9,121 nucleotides of DNA from assembly GCA_035295665.1 (NCBI GenBank), contig DATGIQ010000618.1:1-9121 (forward strand), given 5' to 3'. A program made the translations under genes and the position numbers. Every line of letters starts with the position of its first letter. Positions within the stretch are counted from its first letter, which is position 1. The stretch is from DATGIQ01 sp035295665. GTDB taxonomy: Bacteria > Planctomycetota > Planctomycetia > Gemmatales > Gemmataceae. This document shows positions 1 to 6,554 of this stretch, piece after piece. The notes below the pieces were generated by a model that saw only the letters and a list, made by a program, of their open reading frames with translations, did no database searches and was not told the DNA's origin.

Positions 1-2
1 TG

Positions 3-1478
3 AGCCAGGCCAGTACGTGGGTAACGGTCAGCTCCTCCGCCAATCCCTTGGCATCCGGACAGCCGGTCACCTTCGTGGCCAACGTGAGTCCCTACGCCCC
101 AGGGAGCGCGGGAGCGGGCTACCCGAGCGGGACCGTTACGTTCTACGACAACTTCAACAATGTGTCGACGGCGCTCGGAACGGTAACCGTGAATACCAGC
201 GTCGGCGTAACAAGCGCGGCGATCACGACCAGCACCCTGGCAGCGGGTTCCCACTCGATCACGGCGCGGTACAACGGGGACAGCAACTTCATTGCCTGTA
301 GCTCGAAGACGCTCACCCTTACGGTAGCGCAGCCCGTTCCACTCGTCCAGGCCCCATCGAACCAGAGCCAGGCGCCATCGAACCAGAACACGTCTGAGGG
401 GACCGCGGCGTCCTTCAACCTGGGAAGCTTCAGCGAAGCGGGCTCCGGTCCCTGGACAGCCACCGTCGCCTGGGGCGACGGCAGCACTCCCACCACCTTC
501 AACCCCAGCGCGCAAGGGGCGTTGGGCACCCAAGGTCACATCTATGCCCAGGAAGGCACGTACACGGTGACGGTCACCGTCACGGACACGGGCGCGAATA
601 CTTCGGGCTCGGCCCTGTTCCCAGTGAGCGTGTCCGACTGGCAATTGGTCGCCGCTCCCGCCCCGATCAGCCCGACGACCGGTGCGCCATTTAGTGGGCC
701 GGTCGCGACCTTTACCGATCCGGGTGGAGCGGAGGCCCTGGATGGCACGCACTACTCGGCCACCATCAACTGGGGGGACGGCAGCGCGACCTCGACAGGG
801 AGTATCAGCCTGAATGGCAGCACCTTTAGCGTCAACGGCACGCATACCTACGCAGCTGCCAACTCCTACAGCATCACCGTGACGCTCATCCACGATGGGT
901 GGCTGTACACGTATGTGCAAAGCTCGGCCACGGTAACCGACCTGGGTCAATTTGTGTCCGCAGGATTCGTCAAGTCGACCAGCTTCTGGGAAGGGCTCCT
1001 GGGCCAGGGATTGATCCGCCGCTTTGGCGTGACGAGCAGTAACCAGACCTTGGGGCAGTGGCTGGCCACCACCTTCCCCAACCTCTACGGGGGCGTGAAC
1101 GGCGCCCCGAATCTGAGTATCTTTACCAATTACCAGGTTGGCAGCTATTACCAGAGCCAGTTCCTGGCCTCCCAGGGGACCGGCTTGGATGTGGAGATCC
1201 TGGACACGGCCCTGGATCTTTTCACCACGACTTCCTCCTTGGGCGGCTTCATCGGGCAGAGCTATGGCTTTACGGTCAATAGCTATGGCCTGGGCGCCTA
1301 TTCCTGGAACATCGGCAGCAGCGGAGCGGCCTTCGGCACACCGAATAATACCGTGCTCAACGTGTTCCAGATTCTGCTGGCAGCCAATAACAATGCCGTG
1401 AGTGGCGAACCGTGGGGCAGCAATACGTTGTTGCGGAACGAGGCCTCGACCGTCTTCCAGGGGATCAACGCCGCCTAA
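3..1478 (+). CDS. C-terminal part of a large Ig-like/PKD surface protein with a planctomycete C-terminal module (5' partial)
   Basis: The frame is open from the first bases and ends at TAA 1476-1478, so the start lies outside the window; the TTG at 48 is only an internal codon. Of 491 visible residues, about 1-108 form a bacterial Ig-like repeat (Big_3_5 type: SGTVTFYD, then LAAGSHSITARYNGDSNF). Two PKD-like domains follow, at about 130-212 and 213-312, each with the WGDGS turn (157-161 and 257-261) and a closing GTYTVTVTVTD or NSYSITVTL strand. The last 175 residues or so, from FVSAGFVKSTSFWEGLLGQ onward, resemble a module I remember at the C-terminus of giant planctomycete surface proteins (FW..GQ.LI, LG.WLATTFPNLYG, YGFTV, AAFG.PNNT). 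The role is probably adhesion or an extracellular structure; no catalytic site is visible. Export is inferred from the domain types, because the signal peptide is not in view. The stop abuts an inverted repeat. Confidence 0.85.
   Translation, partial: SQASTWVTVSSSANPLASGQPVTFVANVSPYAPGSAGAGYPSGTVTFYDNFNNVSTALGTVTVNTSVGVTSAAITTSTLAAGSHSITARYNGDSNFIACSSKTLTLTVAQPVPLVQAPSNQSQAPSNQNTSEGTAASFNLGSFSEAGSGPWTATVAWGDGSTPTTFNPSAQGALGTQGHIYAQEGTYTVTVTVTDTGANTSGSALFPVSVSDWQLVAAPAPISPTTGAPFSGPVATFTDPGGAEALDGTHYSATINWGDGSATSTGSISLNGSTFSVNGTHTYAAANSYSITVTLIHDGWLYTYVQSSATVTDLGQFVSAGFVKSTSFWEGLLGQGLIRRFGVTSSNQTLGQWLATTFPNLYGGVNGAPNLSIFTNYQVGSYYQSQFLASQGTGLDVEILDTALDLFTTTSSLGGFIGQSYGFTVNSYGLGAYSWNIGSSGAAFGTPNNTVLNVFQILLAANNNAVSGEPWGSNTLLRNEASTVFQGINAA
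347..388 (+). repeat. Two-copy 21-bp in-frame tandem repeat in an interdomain linker
   Basis: Copies at 347-367 and 368-388 differ at only two bases (C/G at the seventh base, G/A at the last). They encode two copies of a QAPSNQ-type heptapeptide in the linker between the Ig-like and the first PKD-like domain. A slippage-type duplication in a flexible linker is the simplest reading. Confidence 0.85.
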
Positions 1479-1572
1479 GGAATGGGTGGCGGGTGGCGGG
1501 AAAAGAAGAAAGGGATGCGCAAGCGCTGGCTCTGCTTTCTTTTCCCGCCACCCGCCACCCGCCACCCATTCC
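1479..1572. terminator. Heptamer-built inverted repeat between convergent genes (putative bidirectional terminator)
   Basis: The left arm 1479-1505 (GGAAT, GGGTGGC units, GGGAAAAG) is the reverse complement of the right arm at about 1540-1572, except that the right arm carries one extra GCCACCC unit. The loop is about 34 nt. The left arm starts at the first base after the stop of the upstream plus gene, and the right arm ends 18 bp before the stop of the minus gene, so both transcripts would form the hairpin. There is no long T-tract on either side, so intrinsic termination is uncertain. It may instead be a 3' stabilising structure or a dispersed repeat. Confidence 0.55.
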
Positions 1573-1590
1573 GCCACCCGCAAACAGGGC

Positions 1591-4074
1591 TTAGTCTTGG
1601 ATGCTGGTCTGGTGATCCTGGATCGATTGCGTGATGGCGAGCCGTACGGCTCGGGAACGCCAACCGGAGCCCACCAAAATATGTTCGGGAAACTGCCGAT
1701 AGCCCATGAGCGCTTCGTGAATCCATTTACCCTGATCTTTGTCTACCTCCAACCCAGCCAGGTACTGAAGCCGGAGATTGCGATCTCGGTTGATTTGCGC
1801 ATCCTTCAGCCACGGAGCCAAATCACTCGCTTGTCCGCCGTAGGTGGCCAGCAATCCGACCACGGTCCGGAAACCGACGTCTTCGAGCGATTTCTTCACT
1901 GCCGTGTGATCGGGTCGATCCAACCGTTCTTGAAGGGCATCGGCATCGATCGTCAGCGGTTCGGTCTGAGCCAGGAGGACCATGTCGTAACCCTGGCCGT
2001 TGTCCGTGTTGCTCCAGATGGTCCCTTCCGGAAAGACCTCGAAGAAGGTAGCGACTTCGCTGCGGACCACGTCCATATTGGTTTCGTAGAGGGGGACCCA
2101 CTGCGTGATCAGCCCCCCCGGATTCAGATGGCGCTTGCAAAGCTCAAAATACTCCTTCGTGTACAGGGTGGCCGACCCCTTGACCCAGGGATGAATCGGG
2201 TCCGAAGTGATGATGTCGAATTTGTGCGGTGTGGTGAGCACGTAATGCCGGGCATCGTCGTAAACGATCTCCACGCGCGGATCGTTGACCACGCGGTAGT
2301 TCTCTTCCGCAAAATGAGGGGCCACCGACTGCGGGATCAAGGGCTCAATTTCGCAGATCGTGAGCTTCTCAAGGTCGGGATGCACAACGAAGGAACCCGC
2401 AGTAACGCCCGCGCCAAAGCCGACAACCAAAACCGAGCGGGGCTTCGGATGAAATAAAGCCGGCAGATGGCCGAGCATCCGCTGGAGCCGCATGTCCGGG
2501 GGATTGCTCGACGCTTCCACCTTGCCGCTGACGTGGAAGTTTCGGTCCCCGCCGGGCATCTGGGTAACGGCGATGGAGGAGTTCATCCCTTCGCCGACAT
2601 ACAGATTCTCCCACTGACCATCGTAGGTCGCAAGCGTCCGGCCAAAAGCCACCAGCTCCCACGGAATGGCCGGCACGCTCCAGGCCAGGAACAGACACGG
2701 AGAGAAGCAGACAAGGAGGCAAAGAGAAAGAAGGAGGGGACGCAGCCAGTTCGCTTTGCCAACTTTATCGGTCTGGATGCGCGGCACCAACAGGAGAAGG
2801 GCGCCCAGAGTGGAAACGCCAATCAGAACGCGCTGCGCCTGCTGGGTGCCCAGCATGGGGATCAGCAATAGGCTCGCCCCCAGAGCCCCGAAGATGGCCC
2901 CGACCGTGTTGGCCGCGTAGATCCGGCCGACCAGCTGGCCCGGATCCTGCCCCCGTGCCGCGCAGGCCGCCAACGCCAGCGGGAAACTGGCGCCCCACAG
3001 GCACGTGGCCGGCAGGACGGCCCAGAAACAGCGCACCAAATCGAGCTGGAACGTGAGCCAGGGGGAACTGGAAAGGGAAGGATCGATCGGCCAATACGGA
3101 AGGGACCTGGCAATGATGGACGCCGTCCAGGCAATTGCGGCCGCCAGAAGCAGCTGGCAACTGCCCAGCAAGATTCGCGGTCGGTGGCTCGTCCGGGCCA
3201 GAAGCGAACCAACGCTGCTGCCGATCCCCAACCCCACGAGGAAGACGGCCAAGATGATGGAAAACGTGTAAACGGTCGCCCCGAGCAGCAACGACAGCAG
3301 GCGAGTCCAGATGACCTCCGCCGCCAGCGCGCAGCAGCCGGATAGGGCAATGGTAACGTAGACCGTCCAGGATTCGTGGTCGCTGGCGGAAGACTCGACG
3401 GCTTCCTTAGCGGCGGGGAGCCGGTACGGGGTCACGGCTGCCAAGCTCAAGCTCAGCAGGGCGGCAGCCCCGTTCAAAGCCGCGGCGACCGCGGTGGCCG
3501 TCGCCTGGTCATGAACGGGCAACAGATAAAAGCCCGCCAGCAAGCAGCCAAAAACCGCACCGGCGAGGTTGCCACCGTAAAATAGCCCCAGCCATGAAAC
3601 ACCGTGCGGCGTTGTCTCGATCCATCGCCCGATTGCCGGCAGCGTTGCCCCCATGAGCATCGTGGGCGGCACCAGGCACGCGGCACAGACCGCTCCGCGC
3701 AGCAGCATGGCCTGGAGGCCATGGCCGGCATACGTGGTGTAAACGCGATCCACATACGGCATCCCGAACAGGAAGGCGATCCCGAAGATGCCGAGCCCCA
3801 GCTCGAGCAGGGCGTACACGCGCAACGGATGGAACCGCCGCGAAACGAACCGGGGCAGGGCAATGCTTCCCAGACACATTCCGCCCATGAAGCTGCCAAG
3901 CAATACGCCGAGCGAAACGGCTGAAGAACCGATTACCAGCTGGAGGAGCTGGCACCAAACGATTTCATAAACCAGGGCCGCGCAGCCGCTGCCGGTGAAC
4001 AGCAAGAGGAGCAGCGGCAAGAATTGCCTCCCTGCGGAAAGGGGCGCCGATTCCGTCGGATGAGAAACACTCAT
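1591..4074 (-). CDS. Fused MFS-like membrane domain/spermidine-synthase-like (SAM-binding) protein
   Basis: An 827-residue protein. Residues 19-470 are a polytopic membrane region with roughly a dozen hydrophobic segments, made of two related halves: ALVYEIVWCQLLQLVIGS at 33-50 matches ALAAEVIWTRLLSLLLGA at 249-266, and MGATLPAIG at 141-149 matches WGASFPLAL at 360-368. Residues 480-705 form a soluble Rossmann domain: VLVVGFGAG (548-556, SAM-site motif I), ICEIEPLI (573-580, acidic motif II), YDDARHYV (605-612), and SDPIHPW through CKRHLNPGG (624-654), as in polyamine aminopropyltransferases. The position of the second Asp in the classic DxxDP motif is His628 here, so a true spermidine synthase activity is doubtful. 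The C-terminal 120 residues are an extra helical region without an assigned role. An in-frame TGA lies four codons upstream of the ATG at 4074, which fixes the longest ATG start; only a weak GGGGAG lies 13 nt upstream. The substrate is unknown. Confidence 0.88.
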   Translation of the reverse strand: MSVSHPTESAPLSAGRQFLPLLLLLFTGSGCAALVYEIVWCQLLQLVIGSSAVSLGVLLGSFMGGMCLGSIALPRFVSRRFHPLRVYALLELGLGIFGIAFLFGMPYVDRVYTTYAGHGLQAMLLRGAVCAACLVPPTMLMGATLPAIGRWIETTPHGVSWLGLFYGGNLAGAVFGCLLAGFYLLPVHDQATATAVAAALNGAAALLSLSLAAVTPYRLPAAKEAVESSASDHESWTVYVTIALSGCCALAAEVIWTRLLSLLLGATVYTFSIILAVFLVGLGIGSSVGSLLARTSHRPRILLGSCQLLLAAAIAWTASIIARSLPYWPIDPSLSSSPWLTFQLDLVRCFWAVLPATCLWGASFPLALAACAARGQDPGQLVGRIYAANTVGAIFGALGASLLLIPMLGTQQAQRVLIGVSTLGALLLLVPRIQTDKVGKANWLRPLLLSLCLLVCFSPCLFLAWSVPAIPWELVAFGRTLATYDGQWENLYVGEGMNSSIAVTQMPGGDRNFHVSGKVEASSNPPDMRLQRMLGHLPALFHPKPRSVLVVGFGAGVTAGSFVVHPDLEKLTICEIEPLIPQSVAPHFAEENYRVVNDPRVEIVYDDARHYVLTTPHKFDIITSDPIHPWVKGSATLYTKEYFELCKRHLNPGGLITQWVPLYETNMDVVRSEVATFFEVFPEGTIWSNTDNGQGYDMVLLAQTEPLTIDADALQERLDRPDHTAVKKSLEDVGFRTVVGLLATYGGQASDLAPWLKDAQINRDRNLRLQYLAGLEVDKDQGKWIHEALMGYRQFPEHILVGSGWRSRAVRLAITQSIQDHQTSIQD

Positions 4075-4152
4075 AGCAGGTCACATGCTCCCCGGTAGGA
4101 TACGGGTTTTCGAATTTCTTCCCCACACAGGCTTCGGGATGGGGCCGAACCC

Positions 4153-4203
4153 TCTGCGCAGACGAGGAGAGTCCTCTTCCCCTAATAGGAACGAATCCGT
4201 TCC
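4153..4203. promoter_or_regulatory. Three consecutive short palindromes (operator-like)
   Basis: Within 51 bp lie TCTGCGCAGA (4153-4162, perfect 10-bp palindrome), GAGGA-GAG-TCCTC (4164-4176) and GGAACG-AATC-CGTTCC (4188-4203, perfect 6-bp arms). They sit between two divergent start sites, just upstream of the candidate plus promoter, where regulator sites would be expected. The three half-sites differ, so they are not copies of one operator. Function is inferred from position only. Confidence 0.3.
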
Positions 4204-4227
4204 GATCGTGCCAAAACTTTGCCTCGT

Positions 4228-4255
4228 TTGAGGTTTGCTGCCAGGTAACTATCCT
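4228..4255 (+). promoter_or_regulatory. Candidate sigma70-type promoter for the LTxxQ gene
   Basis: TTGAGG (4228-4233), a 16-bp spacer and TATCCT (4250-4255). The same -35 hexamer and spacer length recur before the BON gene (7943-7916, minus strand), which adds some weight. It would give an untranslated leader of about 200 nt. Confidence 0.3.
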
Positions 4256-4449
4256 ACACTGCCGGCCTGCCGTTCACCATCTGGACCGCGCCTCCGCATG
4301 AGCTGCTGCGAGTCGGGAATGCCTGTTCGGGGTTAATATCTTTGCGGGGCTCCGATCGGTGGAGCGAGGAAACGATGTAATCTCGTGCCAGGGCGCTTCG
4401 ATTCAGACAGGCATGTAGCCGATCTGAAAGTGCCTGCAAATTAACGTCG

Positions 4450-4457
4450 AAGGAGGT
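4450..4457 (+). promoter_or_regulatory. Strong Shine-Dalgarno of the LTxxQ gene
   Basis: AAGGAGGT lies 6 nt before ATG 4464, a near-perfect anti-16S match that fixes the start codon. It is the best SD in the window and suggests high translation of the small exported protein that follows. Confidence 0.85.
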
Positions 4458-4463
4458 GTCAGG

Positions 4464-5153
4464 ATGCGCAGTGTCAGCAAAGTGGCGTTGGTTCTCGGGT
4501 TGGCCTTATTGCTTACGGTACCGGCAGCGGCGCAACAGCGCCAGCGCGGGCAGGGGCGCGGCGGGCGCGGCGGCTTCGGCGGCTTCGGTGGCGTCGGACA
4601 GCTGCTGAGCAATGAGGGCGTGCAAAAGGAGCTCAAGCTCGACGCCGGCCAGATTGAAAAGGCAACCGCAGCTGTCCAGAAGGTACGCGAAAAGCACCAG
4701 GATGAGATGACCAAGCTGCGCGAGCAGGGTCCGGATGCACGCGAGAAAATGATGGCCCTCAATCAGACGATCTCCACCGAAACGATGAAAGAGCTGGACA
4801 CCATCCTCAAGCCCGACCAGATCAAGCGTCTCAAGCAGCTCCAGCTCCAGCAGCGCGGCGTCCAGGCTTTCGCGGATCCCGAGGTCGAAAAAGCGCTGAA
4901 GTTGACCAATGAACAGAAGGAAAAGGTCAAGACGATTGCCGCGGATTCCCAGACTCAGATGCGCGAGCTCTTCCAGCCGGGTGGTGGGACCGATTTCCAG
5001 GAAATGGCGAAAAAGCGAGCCGCCTTGCAGAAGGAAAGCATGGACCGGATCGCGTCCGTTCTCACTGCCGAGCAGAAGCAGACATGGAAGGATCTGGTTG
5101 GCCAGCCGTTTGAGTTCCAATTCCAACAGGGCCGGCGGCGGGGTGGCCAGTAA
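4464..5153 (+). CDS. Secreted Spy/CpxP-like LTxxQ helical protein
   Basis: A 229-residue protein. A Sec signal peptide is clear: MRSVSK, a hydrophobic core at 7-20, and AAA before Gln24. A short Arg/Gly-rich segment (26-45, GRGGRGGFGGFGG) precedes a mature part that is almost entirely charged helix. LTxxQ-type motifs occur at LKLDAGQ (57-63), LKPDQ (115-119), LTNEQ (147-151) and LTAEQ (200-204), as in periplasmic Spy/CpxP-like proteins. The mature part is an internal duplication: about 46-131 aligns with 136-216 (VQKELKLDAGQIEKA with VEKALKLTNEQKEKV; MKELDTILKPDQIKRL with MDRIASVLTAEQKQTW). Family knowledge suggests a periplasmic chaperone or stress-sensing role; metal or substrate binding here is not shown. 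The tail is again Arg/Gly-rich (GRRRGGQ). It stands alone, with its own SD, and is convergent with the EF-hand gene. Confidence 0.85.
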   Translation: MRSVSKVALVLGLALLLTVPAAAQQRQRGQGRGGRGGFGGFGGVGQLLSNEGVQKELKLDAGQIEKATAAVQKVREKHQDEMTKLREQGPDAREKMMALNQTISTETMKELDTILKPDQIKRLKQLQLQQRGVQAFADPEVEKALKLTNEQKEKVKTIAADSQTQMRELFQPGGGTDFQEMAKKRAALQKESMDRIASVLTAEQKQTWKDLVGQPFEFQFQQGRRRGGQ

Positions 5154-5217
5154 GAAACACGAAAAAAGGTGTCTGGATTTCTCAAATCAATGTTCCACAC
5201 ACCTTTGTTCGTGTTTC
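5154..5217 (+). terminator. Imperfect hairpin abutting the LTxxQ stop codon
   Basis: The arms 5154-5177 and 5194-5217 pair over 24 bp with two mismatches around a 16-nt loop. The left arm starts at the first base after TAA 5151-5153. The left arm carries an A-run and the right arm CTTTG, with no T-tract beyond, so this is a terminator-like or 3'-protecting element rather than a textbook intrinsic terminator. Confidence 0.5.
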
Positions 5218-5251
5218 CAAGGAAAACGTCCCATCCGTAATGGATTAGGAA

Positions 5252-5295
5252 AACACACGAAGCCCGCAGGGTTTACCCTGCGGGCTTCGTGTGTT
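5252..5295. terminator. Perfect 20-bp stem hairpin (bidirectional terminator)
   Basis: The left arm 5252-5271 and right arm 5276-5295 are perfect reverse complements around the loop TTTA. The core GAAGCCCGCAGGG is very GC-rich. It lies 98 bp after the stop of the plus gene and 83 bp after the stop of the minus gene. On the minus strand the stem runs into GTGTTTTCC, a short U-rich end; the plus side has none. It is the strongest terminator candidate in the window. Confidence 0.75.
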
Positions 5296-5378
5296 AGCGG
5301 GTGAATGAAGAACTTCTTCAAATGACCTTGTAGCCGCTTGCGTTTTGTGGCGGGGAAACCATTGTTTCATACGGTTGC

Positions 5379-6539
5379 CTAGTAATCATACCCCCCACCA
5401 CCGCGGCCATTGCCTCCAGGACCGCCGCCTCCGGGAGGTCCACCGCGACCTCTCCCGCCGCGGCCACCGCGGCCGCCTGGACCTCGGTCACCCCGGTCGC
5501 CTCGGCTGCCAAACCCGGGTCCACCGTATCCGGGCCCGCCAAATCCAGGGCCGCCTCGGCCAAAGCTGCGGCCGTTGAAATCCCCACCGTTTCCTGGGTA
5601 ATTCCCATTGCCGGCGTAGCCCAGCTGCATTCCCGGCGACTGCCCGTTATTTTCCTTACCTTTGTTGACGAAGTGCAGCACTTCGTCCACTGTCAGGAAG
5701 CCATCCTTGTTACGGTCCATCTCATCAAATTCCTGGAGCGACTTGCCACTGGCTTTCCATTCATACAGGGCGACCTGGCCATCCTTATCCGAGTCGAGCT
5801 GCTCAAACCAAGACGGCAACTCTTTTGGCAGCTTGCCATAGCGGTAGACCACCGGGGGCTTCCGTTCTTCCTCGATGGGGACCTGGGAGTTGTCGAAGTA
5901 GAAGAAGGGGAGTCCGCCGGCCTGGCTTTGCGGATCGGCACCCGGACTGCTGGACGGGCTGGTCGGGGATACCATATGCGCCTGGAAAAAGGCCCGGAAT
6001 TCACTCAGGTCGATGAGCCCGTTGTGGTCGGCATCCCACCGGTCCCGTTCGGCGCGGAGCTGATCGGGCATCTCATCATAATTCAGGTAGCCATCGCCAT
6101 TTTTGTCGTAGAAGGAAAACATCCCTTCAGGAGTGGGAGGAGTGGAATTTCCACCCCGGCCGCTGCCCGGCGACGTCCCCCGGCTGGCTCGCTCGGCCGC
6201 GCGTTGTTCCTGGTAGGTCGAATACTGTTGTCGGGTAATTTGCCCATTGGTGGAACCGATTTGCGCCGCAATGCGATCAAACAACCGCTGCATCCGGGGA
6301 TCGGTTTCGGTACGGAGCCAAACCTCCTTGCCGCCCGACATCTGGTTGAAAAACTGATTCGGGTCGCCGCCTCCACCGAAAGAGCCTCGGCCCCCTCCGC
6401 TGCCCGGAAAGCCGCGCCCTCCGCCGCGCTGGTCAGGAGTGCCTCGGGGATTACCGGACCCACCGGGTTGGCCCAGGCCCTCGGGCGCGATCCAGAGTAG
6501 CGCGACGAACCCAAGGAGCAGGTGAAGTTGAAGCCTCAT
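5379..6539 (-). CDS. Secreted EF-hand calcium-binding protein with Gly-rich tail
   Basis: A 386-residue protein from ATG 6539; the open frame extends back to 6860, but ATG 6539 has an SD (GGAGG, 9 nt away) and begins a clear signal peptide (MRLQLHLLLGFVALLWIAPEG, cleavage near residue 23-24). A Gly-rich stretch (25-60) follows. Two EF-hand pairs then appear: DKNGDGYLNYDE (145-156) with DADHNGLIDLSE (169-180), and DSDKDGQVALYE (249-260) with DRNKDGFLTVDE (275-286). All four loops have Asp at position 1, Gly at 6 and Glu at 12, so calcium binding is likely. A weaker element, STNGQITRQQ (about 96-105), may be a decayed fifth loop. Residues 300-386 are low-complexity GGPGYGG/RGGRGG and end in YDY. 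The protein is exported and probably a structural or calcium-responsive envelope protein; no enzyme domain is visible. It is not closely linked to the BON gene upstream (342-bp gap). Confidence 0.87.
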   Translation of the reverse strand: MRLQLHLLLGFVALLWIAPEGLGQPGGSGNPRGTPDQRGGGRGFPGSGGGRGSFGGGGDPNQFFNQMSGGKEVWLRTETDPRMQRLFDRIAAQIGSTNGQITRQQYSTYQEQRAAERASRGTSPGSGRGGNSTPPTPEGMFSFYDKNGDGYLNYDEMPDQLRAERDRWDADHNGLIDLSEFRAFFQAHMVSPTSPSSSPGADPQSQAGGLPFFYFDNSQVPIEEERKPPVVYRYGKLPKELPSWFEQLDSDKDGQVALYEWKASGKSLQEFDEMDRNKDGFLTVDEVLHFVNKGKENNGQSPGMQLGYAGNGNYPGNGGDFNGRSFGRGGPGFGGPGYGGPGFGSRGDRGDRGPGGRGGRGGRGRGGPPGGGGPGGNGRGGGGYDY

Positions 6540-6541
6540 AG

Positions 6542-6554
6542 CGGAGAACCTCCG
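6542..6554 (-). promoter_or_regulatory. Shine-Dalgarno in a small stem-loop before the EF-hand gene
   Basis: On the minus strand the SD GGAGG (6553-6549) lies in CGGAG-GUU-CUCCG, a 5-bp stem with a 3-nt loop (6554-6542), ending 2 nt before the start codon. The SD decides the start at 6539. Pairing would hide it from the ribosome; whether it does so in the cell is inference. Confidence 0.45.

Larger units (their letters stand above)
4075..4463. other. Divergent intergenic region, no gene
   Basis: This 389-bp gap separates the starts of two divergent genes. I see no convincing ORF. It holds three short palindromes at 4153-4203, a candidate plus-strand promoter at 4228-4255 and a strong Shine-Dalgarno at 4450-4457. 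For the minus gene, a TATCCT hexamer reads leftward at 4102-4097, 22 nt before the start, but without a good -35. The leader of the plus gene would be about 200 nt long and contains a small hairpin (GCTCC/GGAGC near 4350-4366). Confidence 0.6.

Noticed and set aside
1479..1580. Possible CRISPR-like or direct-repeat array of GCCACCC units
   Set aside because: The units are 7 bp and contiguous, with no spacers; they form an inverted repeat, not a CRISPR array.
1402..2457. 351-codon plus-strand open frame overlapping the end of the surface-protein gene and antisense to the membrane enzyme
   Set aside because: It runs against a well-supported coding region, has no SD or domain, and its translation looks like a reverse-strand shadow of GC-rich coding DNA.
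1591..4074. Naming this gene speE
   Set aside because: The fusion to a membrane domain and the altered active-site loop make true spermidine synthase activity uncertain.
4506..5126. 206-codon minus-strand open frame antisense to the LTxxQ gene
   Set aside because: The plus-strand gene has a perfect SD, a signal peptide and repeated motifs; the reverse frame is a leucine-rich shadow of charged helices.
5154..5295. Possible miniature transposon with the inverted repeats as ends
   Set aside because: The two hairpins have different sequences, there is no target-site duplication, and each is a self-contained stem-loop.
5673..6500. 275-codon plus-strand open frame antisense to the EF-hand gene
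   Set aside because: The opposite strand encodes four canonical EF-hands; the antisense translation has no recognisable domain or signal.
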